Source: Rhabditoides inermis
Lineage: Eukaryota; Nematoda; Chromadorea; Rhabditida; Rhabditidae
Assembly: GCA_963966185.1 (NCBI GenBank)
Contig: CAWZYM010000243.1
Coordinates: forward strand, 49,919 to 113,918
Length of the DNA stretch: 64,000 nt
Direction: 5' to 3'
The notes under the pieces were generated by a model that ran no database searches, was not told where the DNA came from, and saw only the letters and a program-made list of their open reading frames with translations. Made by a program: the position numbers and the translations under genes. Below, piece by piece: positions 36,201-44,504 of this stretch; position 1 is the first letter of the stretch; every line of letters starts with the position of its first letter.

Positions 36201-38940
36201 GTACTGGTGCCGTCACCATTCTCAATTTAAGTCCCTCAAACGCCTTCTCTTCTCCCTCTCCCCACGTCCATCTCTTCTCCTTCTTAGTCAACTCGTGCAG
36301 TGGTCTCGCTAGTTTCGAGAAACTTCGGATGAATTTTCTGTAGTAGCTTGCCATCCCTAGGAACGTCCTCAGCTCCTTCACGTTCTTCGGTCTCGAGTAT
36401 GTTTGTATCTTCTCTACCTTCTTCTTATCTGTGTGTACTCCCAGCTTGTCCACTACATGACCGAGGAACTCGACTTCTTTCTTCAGGAACACGCACTTGC
36501 TCGGTTTGCACATCAGATTAGCCCCCTGCAGCGCCTCCATCACTTGCTCCAGCACTTCATAGTGCCTCTCCAGCTTGTCCGTCGCCACGATTACGTCGTC
36601 TATGTACACCATCACTTCAGATCCAATCAAATGTCCGAGTACTACCTCCATCAACCGTTGGTATGTAGCCGGAGACGTCGACAATCCGAACGGCAGTACG
36701 TTGAACTCGTGCAACCCCCCTTCAGTAACGAAAGCACTCTTCTCCTTGGTCGTCTTGTCCAGCCGGACTTGCCAGTATCCGCTATGCATGTCTAGCGTGC
36801 TGAACCACTCCTTTCCCTTCAAGTTCTGTAGCATACTGTCGATATGTGGTAGGGGATAGGCGTCCTGCTTAGTCACCTCGTTAACCCTCCTGTAGTCGAC
36901 GCAGAATCTTATCGATCCGTCTTTCTTCTTCACAAGCACCACCGGAGACGCCCACGGTGATTTACTCTTCCTGATTATTCCTCTATCCAGTAGGTCCTGC
37001 ACGATACCCTTCACCTCTCCCTTCATTGCCATAGGTACCGGTCGTGCCTTCTGTCTAATCGGCACCTGATCTCCCGTATCAATCACATGTTCTACCAGGT
37101 CGGTCGTGCCTAGTTCCTGTTCCGTTAGGGCGAATGACCCGTTGTATTTCCGAACCAGCTTCTTCAACCGTATCTTCTGCTCCTCTCCCATCTCCTCATC
37201 CATCCCTTCTTTCAGTTTATTCATTATCTTTTCAGAACGCTCCTCTCCATCCTTCGTAATCTCCACTCGTTTCTCCAGCATGTCTCCATCTCTATTCTTT
37301 TCACGCTCTCTTGCCGGCAGTTCCCATTCCTCTGTTGCCCATCTGCCAATCTCCTCTCCTTTGTTCAACGTGATCGGCTCGTCCGTTCTGTTCACTGCTC
37401 GAATCACGCTTTTGTTTTGAACCACCGTACACAGTCCGCTTTCTATTCCCTTGTCCTTCACTGACCATAACACCATATCTCCTCCTCCTTGTCCTCGCAC
37501 AGTCAGCTGTCGAACACCTCCAGCGGGTATGTAAACCCGTTCGACCGTCCTGACGGTTGCCTCTTCCGGCAGTGCTTTGGCTTCGACTTCATCCGTCACT
37601 TGAAATCGAAAAGTTCCTCCTGTCGTGAACTGCAGGGTGAGTCCCAGATCACACAAAGCACTAGTTCCCAATATGACCTCGTCGCTCTGGTTGTCAACCA
37701 CGTGGAAGGTCACCTTCCTCCACCCCGTCTCCGCATTGCCCATCTTCATGTTCACCGTCACCAGCTCGTTTATCCTCAAGGCACTTCCTCCGTATCCCAC
37801 CAGTCCTCTCCTCATGTCGTCTTCAGTTCTCTTATTCCAGCCATCTCCCTCTTCTACACCTTCTCTTATCTTCTCCCACTTGTCCTTCGCAATCACTGAC
37901 GCCTCCGCACCTGAGTCCAAGATTATTGTTATCTTCTTGTTCAGGATGTGCGCCTCCGCCTTGCATCGGATCCCTGTCACCCTGCCATCCTTCTCCCCTT
38001 CCTTGTTGTTTCCTTCCGATCCCATCCGTTCGGTTCCTTGGTTTCCACTGTTCGTTTCTACCTTCTCCACGACCCTTCTCACAATCGGATTACGACTCGT
38101 ACAGTTTCTCGCTATGTGTCCTCTCCCTCCACACTTATTACACGTTATCATCGACATTGGGCCGCCCCCTTGCTTCGGCGTATCCCCTGTGCTCGTCGTC
38201 GATCCCGGATGCGGTGCACCCTCGCTCTTGTTGCCCGTCTTCTTGGGGCAGTTCATCGTCACATGTCCCACTTCATTGCAATTAAAACATCTTCTCAATG
38301 TCGTGTTATTGCGCCCTGTCTCCTTCGTTTGTTTCCCTCCTCCGTATGCATTGGACTCCCAAATCATCTTCGCTTGTTCGCTTTCGAATATCAATTTCTT
38401 AATTTTCTCGAACTGGTCTCCCTTCCTCGTTGACATAACTTCCTTGGCAATTTGCAACTTGTCGGGCCATTGTTGGATCTGAGCCATGACCATGTTTGTC
38501 AGATTAGCATCATTTGCCTTGTACTCGTTGTCGTCGTAGGCAATGTGTGCTTGTTTCTCTATCTCCTCAATGTACTTGCTCAACTTCTGTTCTTTCAGGG
38601 GCACCATGCTCCGCAGTTTAGCTATCGCACGGTATGAGCGCGTCTGCCTATCCTCCGTCAGCCTCGCCTTCAATGCTTCGAATACTCCGGCAACGTTGCC
38701 CTCGCGAATCTCCCTCGGCAATGTGTCTAGTTTCCCCGTTTCCCTCACTTTTGTTCGCAATATCTCCTTTTGTACCACGTCCGGCAGACGTCCGTACTTG
38801 AATTGGAACAGCACCCAGAACCTTTCCAATCCTTTCACTCCTACATCCTTCTTGATTGGTTCGATCTCGAAATCACTTCCCCTCAAATCGTATCCGTGCC
38901 AGTCATCTCTCCCTCCGTTCGCACCCGCTCTTCTCATCAT
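33172..38940 (-). CDS. Gypsy element 1: gag (part)-protease-RT-RNase H-integrase plus C-terminal extension
   Basis: An open frame of 1922 codons, read from the edge of the nested LINE. Domains in order: gag remainder; two CCHC knuckles (about residues 218-231 and 267-280); aspartic protease (LDSGAEAS, about 341-348); RT with YIDD at 779-782; RNase H (YTDASKEGVGAVLTQ, DALSRG); integrase with an HHCC finger (AHRGMW...CGKC) and the catalytic core (VDVMHLG, VSDRGKEFE, NGLVERFNK). After the integrase comes an extension of about 400 residues (from about 34380 down to 33172) that is acidic/basic, has no membrane segment, and matches no domain I recognise. The ORF overlaps the 3' LTR. The first codons at 38940 are contributed by the LINE junction; the true gag start is upstream, beyond the insertion. 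Confidence 0.9.
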   Translation of the reverse strand: MMRRAGANGGRDDWHGYDLRGSDFEIEPIKKDVGVKGLERFWVLFQFKYGRLPDVVQKEILRTKVRETGKLDTLPREIREGNVAGVFEALKARLTEDRQTRSYRAIAKLRSMVPLKEQKLSKYIEEIEKQAHIAYDDNEYKANDANLTNMVMAQIQQWPDKLQIAKEVMSTRKGDQFEKIKKLIFESEQAKMIWESNAYGGGKQTKETGRNNTTLRRCFNCNEVGHVTMNCPKKTGNKSEGAPHPGSTTSTGDTPKQGGGPMSMITCNKCGGRGHIARNCTSRNPIVRRVVEKVETNSGNQGTERMGSEGNNKEGEKDGRVTGIRCKAEAHILNKKITIILDSGAEASVIAKDKWEKIREGVEEGDGWNKRTEDDMRRGLVGYGGSALRINELVTVNMKMGNAETGWRKVTFHVVDNQSDEVILGTSALCDLGLTLQFTTGGTFRFQVTDEVEAKALPEEATVRTVERVYIPAGGVRQLTVRGQGGGDMVLWSVKDKGIESGLCTVVQNKSVIRAVNRTDEPITLNKGEEIGRWATEEWELPAREREKNRDGDMLEKRVEITKDGEERSEKIMNKLKEGMDEEMGEEQKIRLKKLVRKYNGSFALTEQELGTTDLVEHVIDTGDQVPIRQKARPVPMAMKGEVKGIVQDLLDRGIIRKSKSPWASPVVLVKKKDGSIRFCVDYRRVNEVTKQDAYPLPHIDSMLQNLKGKEWFSTLDMHSGYWQVRLDKTTKEKSAFVTEGGLHEFNVLPFGLSTSPATYQRLMEVVLGHLIGSEVMVYIDDVIVATDKLERHYEVLEQVMEALQGANLMCKPSKCVFLKKEVEFLGHVVDKLGVHTDKKKVEKIQTYSRPKNVKELRTFLGMASYYRKFIRSFSKLARPLHELTKKEKRWTWGEGEEKAFEGLKLRMVTAPVLMQPDIEKAKSGERPFVIYTDASKEGVGAVLTQEGDDGLMHPIYFISKALSKAERNYHVTDLEALAVVVAMRQFKRFVMGARVTVYTDHRSLTAMFKSDISDRLWRWSVELQTYAMEIRYVAGKANAVADALSRGAVVSADQHGVSGAEAIIGRVYLQNEEEKKGAWLKSLEKEREWKALIEEIRKDDTERPLSMYVEGKKVTVDDFVVTQGELTWWNEEGEGRTVVPKEERKGLTMEAHRGMWAGHFHQGKVVEGLKKKFFWPNMKKDVGRWIAECGKCALVNGQPKLTPPLKPYITCEPFEIVHVDVMHLGVTSSGNKYVLCVVDQFSKLAGAYAIPDKTAEAVAECMLTRWIAEGTRMPKTVVSDRGKEFECKVWEEMVKITGIEHKMTKGYNPRENGLVERFNKTLQLMLKKKTVGALEWDKVLPYCVYAYNITPHDATGESPYFILHGRDPYWMGREEHTVRPPAVLLSCDDYITEMCKRMAIVHREVREKNEKERERMKKRYDEKARKTDALPKVGERVLVYVPTERRGRTCPKMMNEWDGPFRVIATTEQSATVTRIGKGINEEAIQVPFDSLKRIPKECGEEIEAEGGTRRKRRGGEAKMRRIEENLCRTIDSYSSVHPYHPWRALHEHTLEELTRQGNGPTRTLYSRTTAAIRQTKVLTIYRMAWLNKNGREERDEELRNKRYSSRFQEEDAKIEAEKEQALLGESDGDERRYEDWYHTPGEKWTASEPEEEDYVIAYRVLSAFDLQFCRELGRTEGIQLEMDAGKGGQRFAPAAAAIRRYHEIMKNKEKGEEKAKRQKEMPPPVWYVPDMLARMDKKTVVGGYKKWRNMSRGDHAILVLEPIPGGWEESGLVDYKPPLEMKITIVPPPLTVEQRANKDLWREWTDIKSWIGRQLHVDHCWQVQTRSDTTAVECPSNVLGPQTRMEKYGQLSNQQCEQYGRAVEKWCGVETREVALPKGGGMYKRKEEKERPFRREQERKYKGDKDQQRFRPYRRDGRQS

Positions 38941-39037
38941 TTATTTATTGCATGTAAACAATATTATACGGATCAAAGGTACACATATACACTTACATGA
39001 TCACAGAAACGTCGGGAAAATATTAGGGGAGTTACAG

Positions 39038-41845
39038 TTATTCAGTTAGTTCATCAATTAGGGAAAGGAAATCTGAGTATGGTAGGGAATACATACTGAG
39101 CGGAATTTTATTTACAATTTCGAAGCAACGATGAGTGAAGAATGCTTTAGTTGTGTTATTTGTTGCTCTAGAAAGTGGATAGAGTTTGTCGGAGGCGCCT
39201 CGCGTTCGGCTGGATCGCACTTGGAATAGGGCATCGACACAAAGATCAATGTCACCTCGCAACACCTTGTACACGAACATCACGTCTCTTTTATCTCTGC
39301 GGTGGGAAAGAGACTCTAAACCTAGACGAGCCCGCACGTGGTCACTAGACAAGTGGGAGAAGCCGCATCGATATGCTAGACGAGTTAGAAACAATGATTG
39401 GACAGATTCAAGCGTATCCTTGTCCACTTGGTAGTATGGCGAGTAAATCTCAGTGGCATATTCAAGAATAGAGCGGACATATATAGTGTAGGCTTGTGTG
39501 AGAACCTTCTCGTTCCGGGTGCGCAATGTGAAAAATAGAAAGTTGATTTTTTGGTTGGCCTTTTTGGCAATTGAATTGATATGCACCCTGAACATCAGGT
39601 CTTCACACACAGTCACTCCCAGATCGGGATAGCAAGAAGGAGAGGGGACAGGGGTACCATGCAGAATGTAGGAAAATCGCGGGTTACGTTTGCCAATGTG
39701 GAGAATAGCACACTTGGAAGCACTAACAGACAACTGCCATTTGTGAGTCCACGACTCAACCTCCTTGAGGGCAGAAAGAAGAGGGGCATTTGTCGTATTG
39801 CAATCAAATATGGACAATATCTTCACATCATCGGCGAACATAAACAATTGGCAATTAGGAGGCATGCAATCTGGCAAGTCATTTATGAACATAAGAAAGA
39901 GAAGAGGGCCTAGTACAGAGCCTTGCGGCACTCCTGAGAGCACGAGTTCGAATGCGCTCTCCTGGCCCTCGACCTCGACACACTGCACACGATCAGATAG
40001 CCATGCAGATAGCCAGCGATGCAGAAAGCCACTGATTCCGTAGCTGCCAACCTTGGTTAGCAGCTTGGGAATGGACACGGAATCGAAAGCTTTTGCAAAA
40101 TCAATATAGGCTACATCCACACACTTGCCTTGGCTTTCAGCCGTTGTTAGCTGGGACATGAACAGCAGTAGTTGCGCAGTGGTGCTTCGTTTTTCACGAA
40201 AGCCCCACTGAGCGTCAGATAGCAGTCTGTTACGGCTAAGAAAGGAAGAAATCTTGCGTTTTACCATTCGTTCCATGCATTTTCCAAGAGAAGAAGTGAG
40301 ACTGATTGGACGATAATTGCTTGGTTCACACTTTTTCCCTTTCTTGAAGATGGGCACAACACAAGCAGTTCTCCACTGACTGGGTATTTCACCTGTCAGC
40401 ATAGATTGAGAGAAAATAAGCGATAGTGGGAATGCAATGGTGGTGGCAACATGCTTGATGAAAAAGGATGGGACGCCTTCTGGTGTGCGGTTCACCTTGG
40501 GTTGAAGGGCGAGTAGTGTTTTCTCGACCATCCAAGGTGAAAAGATAACTGTGGAAAGTGAGGCCTGAGTGCGCGCTTCACAATCCGGATCGCATCCGTC
40601 GTCGGTGATAAACACTGACTTGAACTGATCGGAGAGCATTGCGGCCTTAGCAGAGGGAGTGTCAGCCACCTTCGAACCACACACCAAAGAAGGAACAGGC
40701 ACATGCGAGCGGGAGTTCTTCTTCATGAAAGCGAAGAATGATTTTCTGTCATGCACAAATTTTCGCTCCTGTTTAACTCGTTCACGGCGGTGGATTTTTT
40801 CAATTCTCTTCACAACGGCTTTGTAGCGAGACGAGTTTTTCTCTCCCGCCCAGATGGATTTTTTCAGCCGGAACAAACGAGAAATCTGCCGTGAATGCGT
40901 TTTGCGAGGAGTGAAAACGGGGACACAAACATCGATGACATTTTGAAGAATAGAGACAAATTTGTCATAGATTTGTTGGGTTGTTAGCACATGCGGTTTT
41001 AGAACATTTAGCCAATCAATGGATGACAGTATTGATTGTGCTCGGTGATAGTCCCCTCGTCTGTAAGCGATCTTTCGATCCGCAGTCGAGAGCGAGGGGG
41101 GCACATCACTTTGCACAGAAAACAAAACATTGGAGTGATCGGACATTCCACACGATACGCTCACGTCACAAACAAAATCGATGCGGCTGGAGCTTGAGAG
41201 AACGAGATCGAGGATTGATTTGTCACGTGTGGGCTCATCCACGTGTTGAGTCATACCAAAAGAAACCGAGAGAGATAATAAACGTTGGCATTGCGCGCAC
41301 TTGGAGACGAGGTTAGACCAATCGATGTGAGGAGCATTGAAGTCACCTGATACCACTGTTGGGTTCGGTGAAGTTGCGATCAAACCGGCGAGACGCTCCA
41401 TCAGAGGGGCAAATGATCTGGAATGTTGGTTGTGGTACACAGAAACATATCTAAAGGGGCGAGGGGTGCGAATGTCAAGACAAATATATTCTAGGTCAGA
41501 ATCTGGTTCACTACACTCATGCAGTGTAATAGGAATGTTGTGCTTGGCAAATATGACAATTCCTCCTCCACGAGTGGGGGCGGAACGATCTCGCCGGAAA
41601 ACTTGAAAGAGACCATGGGAAATGAAAGAATCTGTGATAGACGAATCGAACCACGTTTCACATATAGACAGAATATCAATGTTAGAAAGTTCATAGAAAT
41701 CTCTGTATACCGGAATCCGATTGCGGAGAGAGCGGGCGTTGGTCTGCGCGAACTTCAGACAGCGACGGCGGGCGACTGCTGCATCGGCTGCGGCGGCTGC
41801 TGGCTGGGCGGGCTGGTCGGCGCGCGCGGCTGTGAACGCGTCCAC
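39038..41845 (-). CDS. LINE ORF2: endonuclease-reverse transcriptase
   Basis: 935 codons. The N-terminal apurinic-type endonuclease has NARSLRNR, SICETWFDSS, VVSGDFNAPHIDW and the His-containing SCGMSDHS. The central RT has NYRPISLTSS, YIDFAKAFDSV, LSGVPQGSVLGPL and the active-site FMFADDVKIL. The C-terminal part has YVRSILEYATE, typical of CR1/jockey-like ORF2. The enzyme nicks target DNA and primes cDNA synthesis on it. All key motifs are present and there is no internal stop. ORF2 overlaps the end of ORF1 by 91 bp in another frame, so it needs reinitiation or frameshifting. Confidence 0.9.
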   Translation of the reverse strand: MDAFTAARADQPAQPAAAAADAAVARRRCLKFAQTNARSLRNRIPVYRDFYELSNIDILSICETWFDSSITDSFISHGLFQVFRRDRSAPTRGGGIVIFAKHNIPITLHECSEPDSDLEYICLDIRTPRPFRYVSVYHNQHSRSFAPLMERLAGLIATSPNPTVVSGDFNAPHIDWSNLVSKCAQCQRLLSLSVSFGMTQHVDEPTRDKSILDLVLSSSSRIDFVCDVSVSCGMSDHSNVLFSVQSDVPPSLSTADRKIAYRRGDYHRAQSILSSIDWLNVLKPHVLTTQQIYDKFVSILQNVIDVCVPVFTPRKTHSRQISRLFRLKKSIWAGEKNSSRYKAVVKRIEKIHRRERVKQERKFVHDRKSFFAFMKKNSRSHVPVPSLVCGSKVADTPSAKAAMLSDQFKSVFITDDGCDPDCEARTQASLSTVIFSPWMVEKTLLALQPKVNRTPEGVPSFFIKHVATTIAFPLSLIFSQSMLTGEIPSQWRTACVVPIFKKGKKCEPSNYRPISLTSSLGKCMERMVKRKISSFLSRNRLLSDAQWGFREKRSTTAQLLLFMSQLTTAESQGKCVDVAYIDFAKAFDSVSIPKLLTKVGSYGISGFLHRWLSAWLSDRVQCVEVEGQESAFELVLSGVPQGSVLGPLLFLMFINDLPDCMPPNCQLFMFADDVKILSIFDCNTTNAPLLSALKEVESWTHKWQLSVSASKCAILHIGKRNPRFSYILHGTPVPSPSCYPDLGVTVCEDLMFRVHINSIAKKANQKINFLFFTLRTRNEKVLTQAYTIYVRSILEYATEIYSPYYQVDKDTLESVQSLFLTRLAYRCGFSHLSSDHVRARLGLESLSHRRDKRDVMFVYKVLRGDIDLCVDALFQVRSSRTRGASDKLYPLSRATNNTTKAFFTHRCFEIVNKIPLSMYSLPYSDFLSLIDELTE

Positions 41846-42636
41846 GGCTGCGGCGTCTCCAGGCGCACCACCTTGAAGTTGCGCACGGTGTAGATGCGGG
41901 CTCCGGCCTTGTCGTTCTCCGAGATGGCTTGTTTCCAGGCTTGGCGGTAGACGATGCTCTCCGCGGCAGACATGTCGAGGCGGGCAGAGGTCGGCATGTT
42001 CTCCTGGCGGCTCCTCTCGTTGAAGTTCTTGAGAAACGCGAACGTCTGAGCCTCCGAGGAGAACTTGACGATCAGCGGGCGAGGTGAACGCCCATCGGGT
42101 CGAGGAAGTCCGAGGCGAAAAACCTCGACGGCGGGGGCAAGCTGCAGTTCCTCGAGGGTGGAGGCGAAGTACTCGGAGTCATCGGGGTTCTCCGGCAGGT
42201 TTTTGATGAAAACGCGCTTGCGGCGCTCGGCGTCCTCAGCCTGGTCCTTGACACCCTGCTGCACCTGCAGCACGAGGCGGGCGTTGTCGGCGGCAGAAGG
42301 CATTCCACGGGCGGCCACACTAGAGTACAGCGGCTTGTCGGTGGAGAGAATCTTGTCCAGCTTGAGAGAGATGTCGGCTAGCTTCTGTTCAAGCACAGAA
42401 TACTGCTTCTGGAGCTGCTCAATCTGGATGGAGAGAGGCACAAACATCTTGTCGAAGCTCTCCTTGAGGGCTTTGTCGATCAGCTCCACTATACGGTCAT
42501 CGGTCAACTTGGGAGAAGATGAGAACAGTCCTCCCTTCTTCCTCTTGACTCCTTGTTGGGGGGCAAGCGGGGTAGCAGAGGGGGTAGCAGAGGATTGCGG
42601 CGTCTCGGATGTTGTCATTTCCCAGCGACCGCTCAC
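41755..42636 (-). CDS. LINE ORF1: nucleic-acid-binding protein
   Basis: 293 codons upstream of ORF2. A Ser/Thr/Pro/Gln-rich N-terminus is followed by a predicted coiled coil (about residues 45-95, SIQIEQLQKQYSVLEQKLAD), then an RRM-like core beginning RKRVFIKNLPENPDD and containing LIVKFSSEAQTFAFLKNF. The C-terminus is Pro/Gln-rich. The coiled coil plus RRM-like layout is common in LINE ORF1 proteins that coat element RNA. No CCHC knuckles are seen. The call is based on position and these visible features. Confidence 0.75.
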   Translation of the reverse strand: MSGRWEMTTSETPQSSATPSATPLAPQQGVKRKKGGLFSSSPKLTDDRIVELIDKALKESFDKMFVPLSIQIEQLQKQYSVLEQKLADISLKLDKILSTDKPLYSSVAARGMPSAADNARLVLQVQQGVKDQAEDAERRKRVFIKNLPENPDDSEYFASTLEELQLAPAVEVFRLGLPRPDGRSPRPLIVKFSSEAQTFAFLKNFNERSRQENMPTSARLDMSAAESIVYRQAWKQAISENDKAGARIYTVRNFKVVRLETPQPWTRSQPRAPTSPPSQQPPQPMQQSPAVAV

Positions 42637-42680
42637 TGGCGAGAAACAGTGGGGAATGAGAAACAGTGGGGAATCTCATC

Positions 42681-43603
42681 TCCATACCTGAGCTCGACGT
42701 TGTTGGTCTGCTTGTTGTCGTCCTCCTGGTGGGCGATTCCCTCGAACGACCCGTATCCCATCCGAAGACCGGCGCCGTCCCTTCTGACGTACCCGGGTTC
42801 TGCAATTCTCCGTCTCCCTCATCCCCTTCATGGTCTAGCCACCGCCTATCTTCACACTCACTGTCGTTGTTCTCGGCCTCGAATGACGCTTCGAGTTCGT
42901 CTCGACCGCGCTCTCGTTCCCACCGGTACTTCTCCTTGGCCATAATCTCCTCCAGGAGGGCCCGAGCCTCGTCCCCTCTCATGCCTTCGTCCAGGCGAAT
43001 CTGCAATAGGATCTCGGTAGCTTTCTTTCCTTCATCCCACTCGTCCTTGAACTCCTTCATATTGTTCACACCCTCGTCATTCATCCACGTTTGTACCTCC
43101 TCCTTCCATTGCTCAGCTGTAATCAAGGCCTGTACCCTTCTGTCTGCCTCTCTGCCATTATTCGCTCCTATCACCTCCATCATCTTTATCCACCTTTCTT
43201 TGTACTTCATCAGTGTCTCGTACTTCTTCCTCTCCTTTAATCCTTGTTCGGATGTCATCTCGAGTGTCAACCATTCTTCTTCTACCTCCTCCATTGCCTC
43301 ACTGATGTTCTTCACCGTCTCCGATATCACCCTGTACACTTCCTCCCTGACTGGCTCGCTTGTCTTATGGTTCTGTCGCAGCAACCCATCTACCCTCGTT
43401 GCCAGCAAGTTGTACTCCTCCCTCTTCTCTCTCATGTTCGCGATTCGTCCATGCATTTCATTCCTACTCACCAGAAACTAGTTGATGCCCTCTTTGTCGT
43501 CGCTCCTCTCGCTGGGCGTGGGCGCGATGCTTCCCTCCCGGGATTTCGGCGCCGATGTGTCCATCTCCTGGTGTCTGTTGTTGCTGCCCGCTCCCTCGCT
43601 CAT
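42681..43603 (-). CDS. Gypsy element 1: N-terminal gag portion, broken
   Basis: A reading frame starting at ATG 43603, right after a CATTGCAG acceptor-like sequence. It runs 40 codons (start MSEGAGNNRHQ), meets an in-frame TAG (43478-43480), then continues in the same frame from FLVSRNEMHGRI through a long, charged, probably helical region with many Glu/Lys residues and MTSEQGLKERKKYE. It ends at the LINE insertion in SSGMEMR. A GTGAGT donor-like sequence lies just after the TAG. The part beyond the LINE is the frame that opens at 38940. No gag family is certain for this portion; the assignment rests on its position between the 5' LTR and the knuckles. Confidence 0.6.
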
Positions 43604-43673
43604 TATCCTGCAATGTTTTGATTCCTTGTGTCCAAAGGTCAATCAATAATCGCGCGAAATGTCCGTTTCGAAA

Positions 43674-43689
43674 CTGAGTTCGGCCCCCA
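43674..43689 (-). other. Primer-binding site of gypsy element 1
   Basis: Reading the element strand, the sequence directly after the 5' LTR is TGGGGGCCGAACTCAG. It starts with TGG as expected for pairing with a tRNA 3' CCA end. The tRNA was not identified. Confidence 0.6.
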
Positions 43690-44482
43690 TGTACGTTCCA
43701 GTTAGGTTCTGGTCCGTGTTGGGTGTATTCAAACACACCCCACCAATTGAAACAATTGGAATTAATCACAATAAAACACTACGCGCGTTCGCGAAGTAGT
43801 GTAATTTGCGTATCACCACACAGTGCGTTCGCAGCTGTGGATAGACAGAGTCAATGATTTGCACGCGTTCGCGTACACAAATCAGGTCGTGAAACGACTA
43901 GTGATGCGTTCGCATACACTAGCGCTTGATGATTTCAACGAGGCCCACGCGTTCGCGTACAGGCCTCGCTCCTCGCTCCTCGCTCTTTGCTCCAAAGATA
44001 GACGCCGAGTAGGACGCCTCGGTATGTCGCAACCGATAAGGTATAGACAGAGTACCACGGGGATTGATGCAGCAATTTATTATCACCACCTCGAAAACAC
44101 GATTCACGAACAACTGAATAACAACACCCAAAACCACTCTTACGTGGACGATAAGATATCAACACCGTATACAACACAGGCAGTGGCGCGAGATTTAAAC
44201 ATACAAAGGCACTCTAGACAAAATCAATATAACATATGTGCGCGTACCAAAACAACAAGGCTAGCCGAGGCTGCCAGACTAAATACAAAAACATATGTGT
44301 GTCAAATGCAACAAACTACAATCAACGAGTGCGTTCTCTCTTATCTCCCCACTCCGGGGTTCATTCACGACTGTCGTCCATCGCGGCGATAGGGCCGGAA
44401 ACGCTGCTGGTCCTTGTCTCCCTTGTACTTCCTCTCTTGCTCGCGTCTGAACGGCCTTTCCTTCTCTTCCTTCCTCTTGTAC
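43690..44482 (-). repeat. 5' LTR of gypsy element 1
   Basis: A 793-bp direct repeat of 32497-33290, lacking the outermost base at its 5' end (the outer terminus ends GTAC and is followed by C). It contains the same five-hairpin array at about 43776-43968. Outside it is a 22-bp pyrimidine-rich filler that repeats an LTR-end motif (CCTTCTCTTCCTTCCTC), then the second copy of the host duplication. No matching target duplication is seen at this end. Confidence 0.9.
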
Positions 44483-44504
44483 CTTCCTCCTTCTCTTCCT
44501 TCCT

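Larger units (their letters stand above)
38939..42674 (-). mobile_element. LINE nested in gypsy element 1
   Basis: A 3.7-kb non-LTR retrotransposon flanked by CTCATC (38933-38938 and 42675-42680), a probable target duplication. Its 3' end carries a short AATAAATAAAT tail. Its 5' end has two tandem copies of a 17-bp unit (ATTCCCCACTGTTTCTC). ORF1 and ORF2 are both intact, so the copy may be recent and possibly active. It splits the gag coding sequence of the host gypsy element. Confidence 0.85.

Noticed and set aside
33370..38637. Many plus-strand frames across gypsy element 1
   Set aside because: All are antisense shadows of the continuous minus-strand gag-pol frame.
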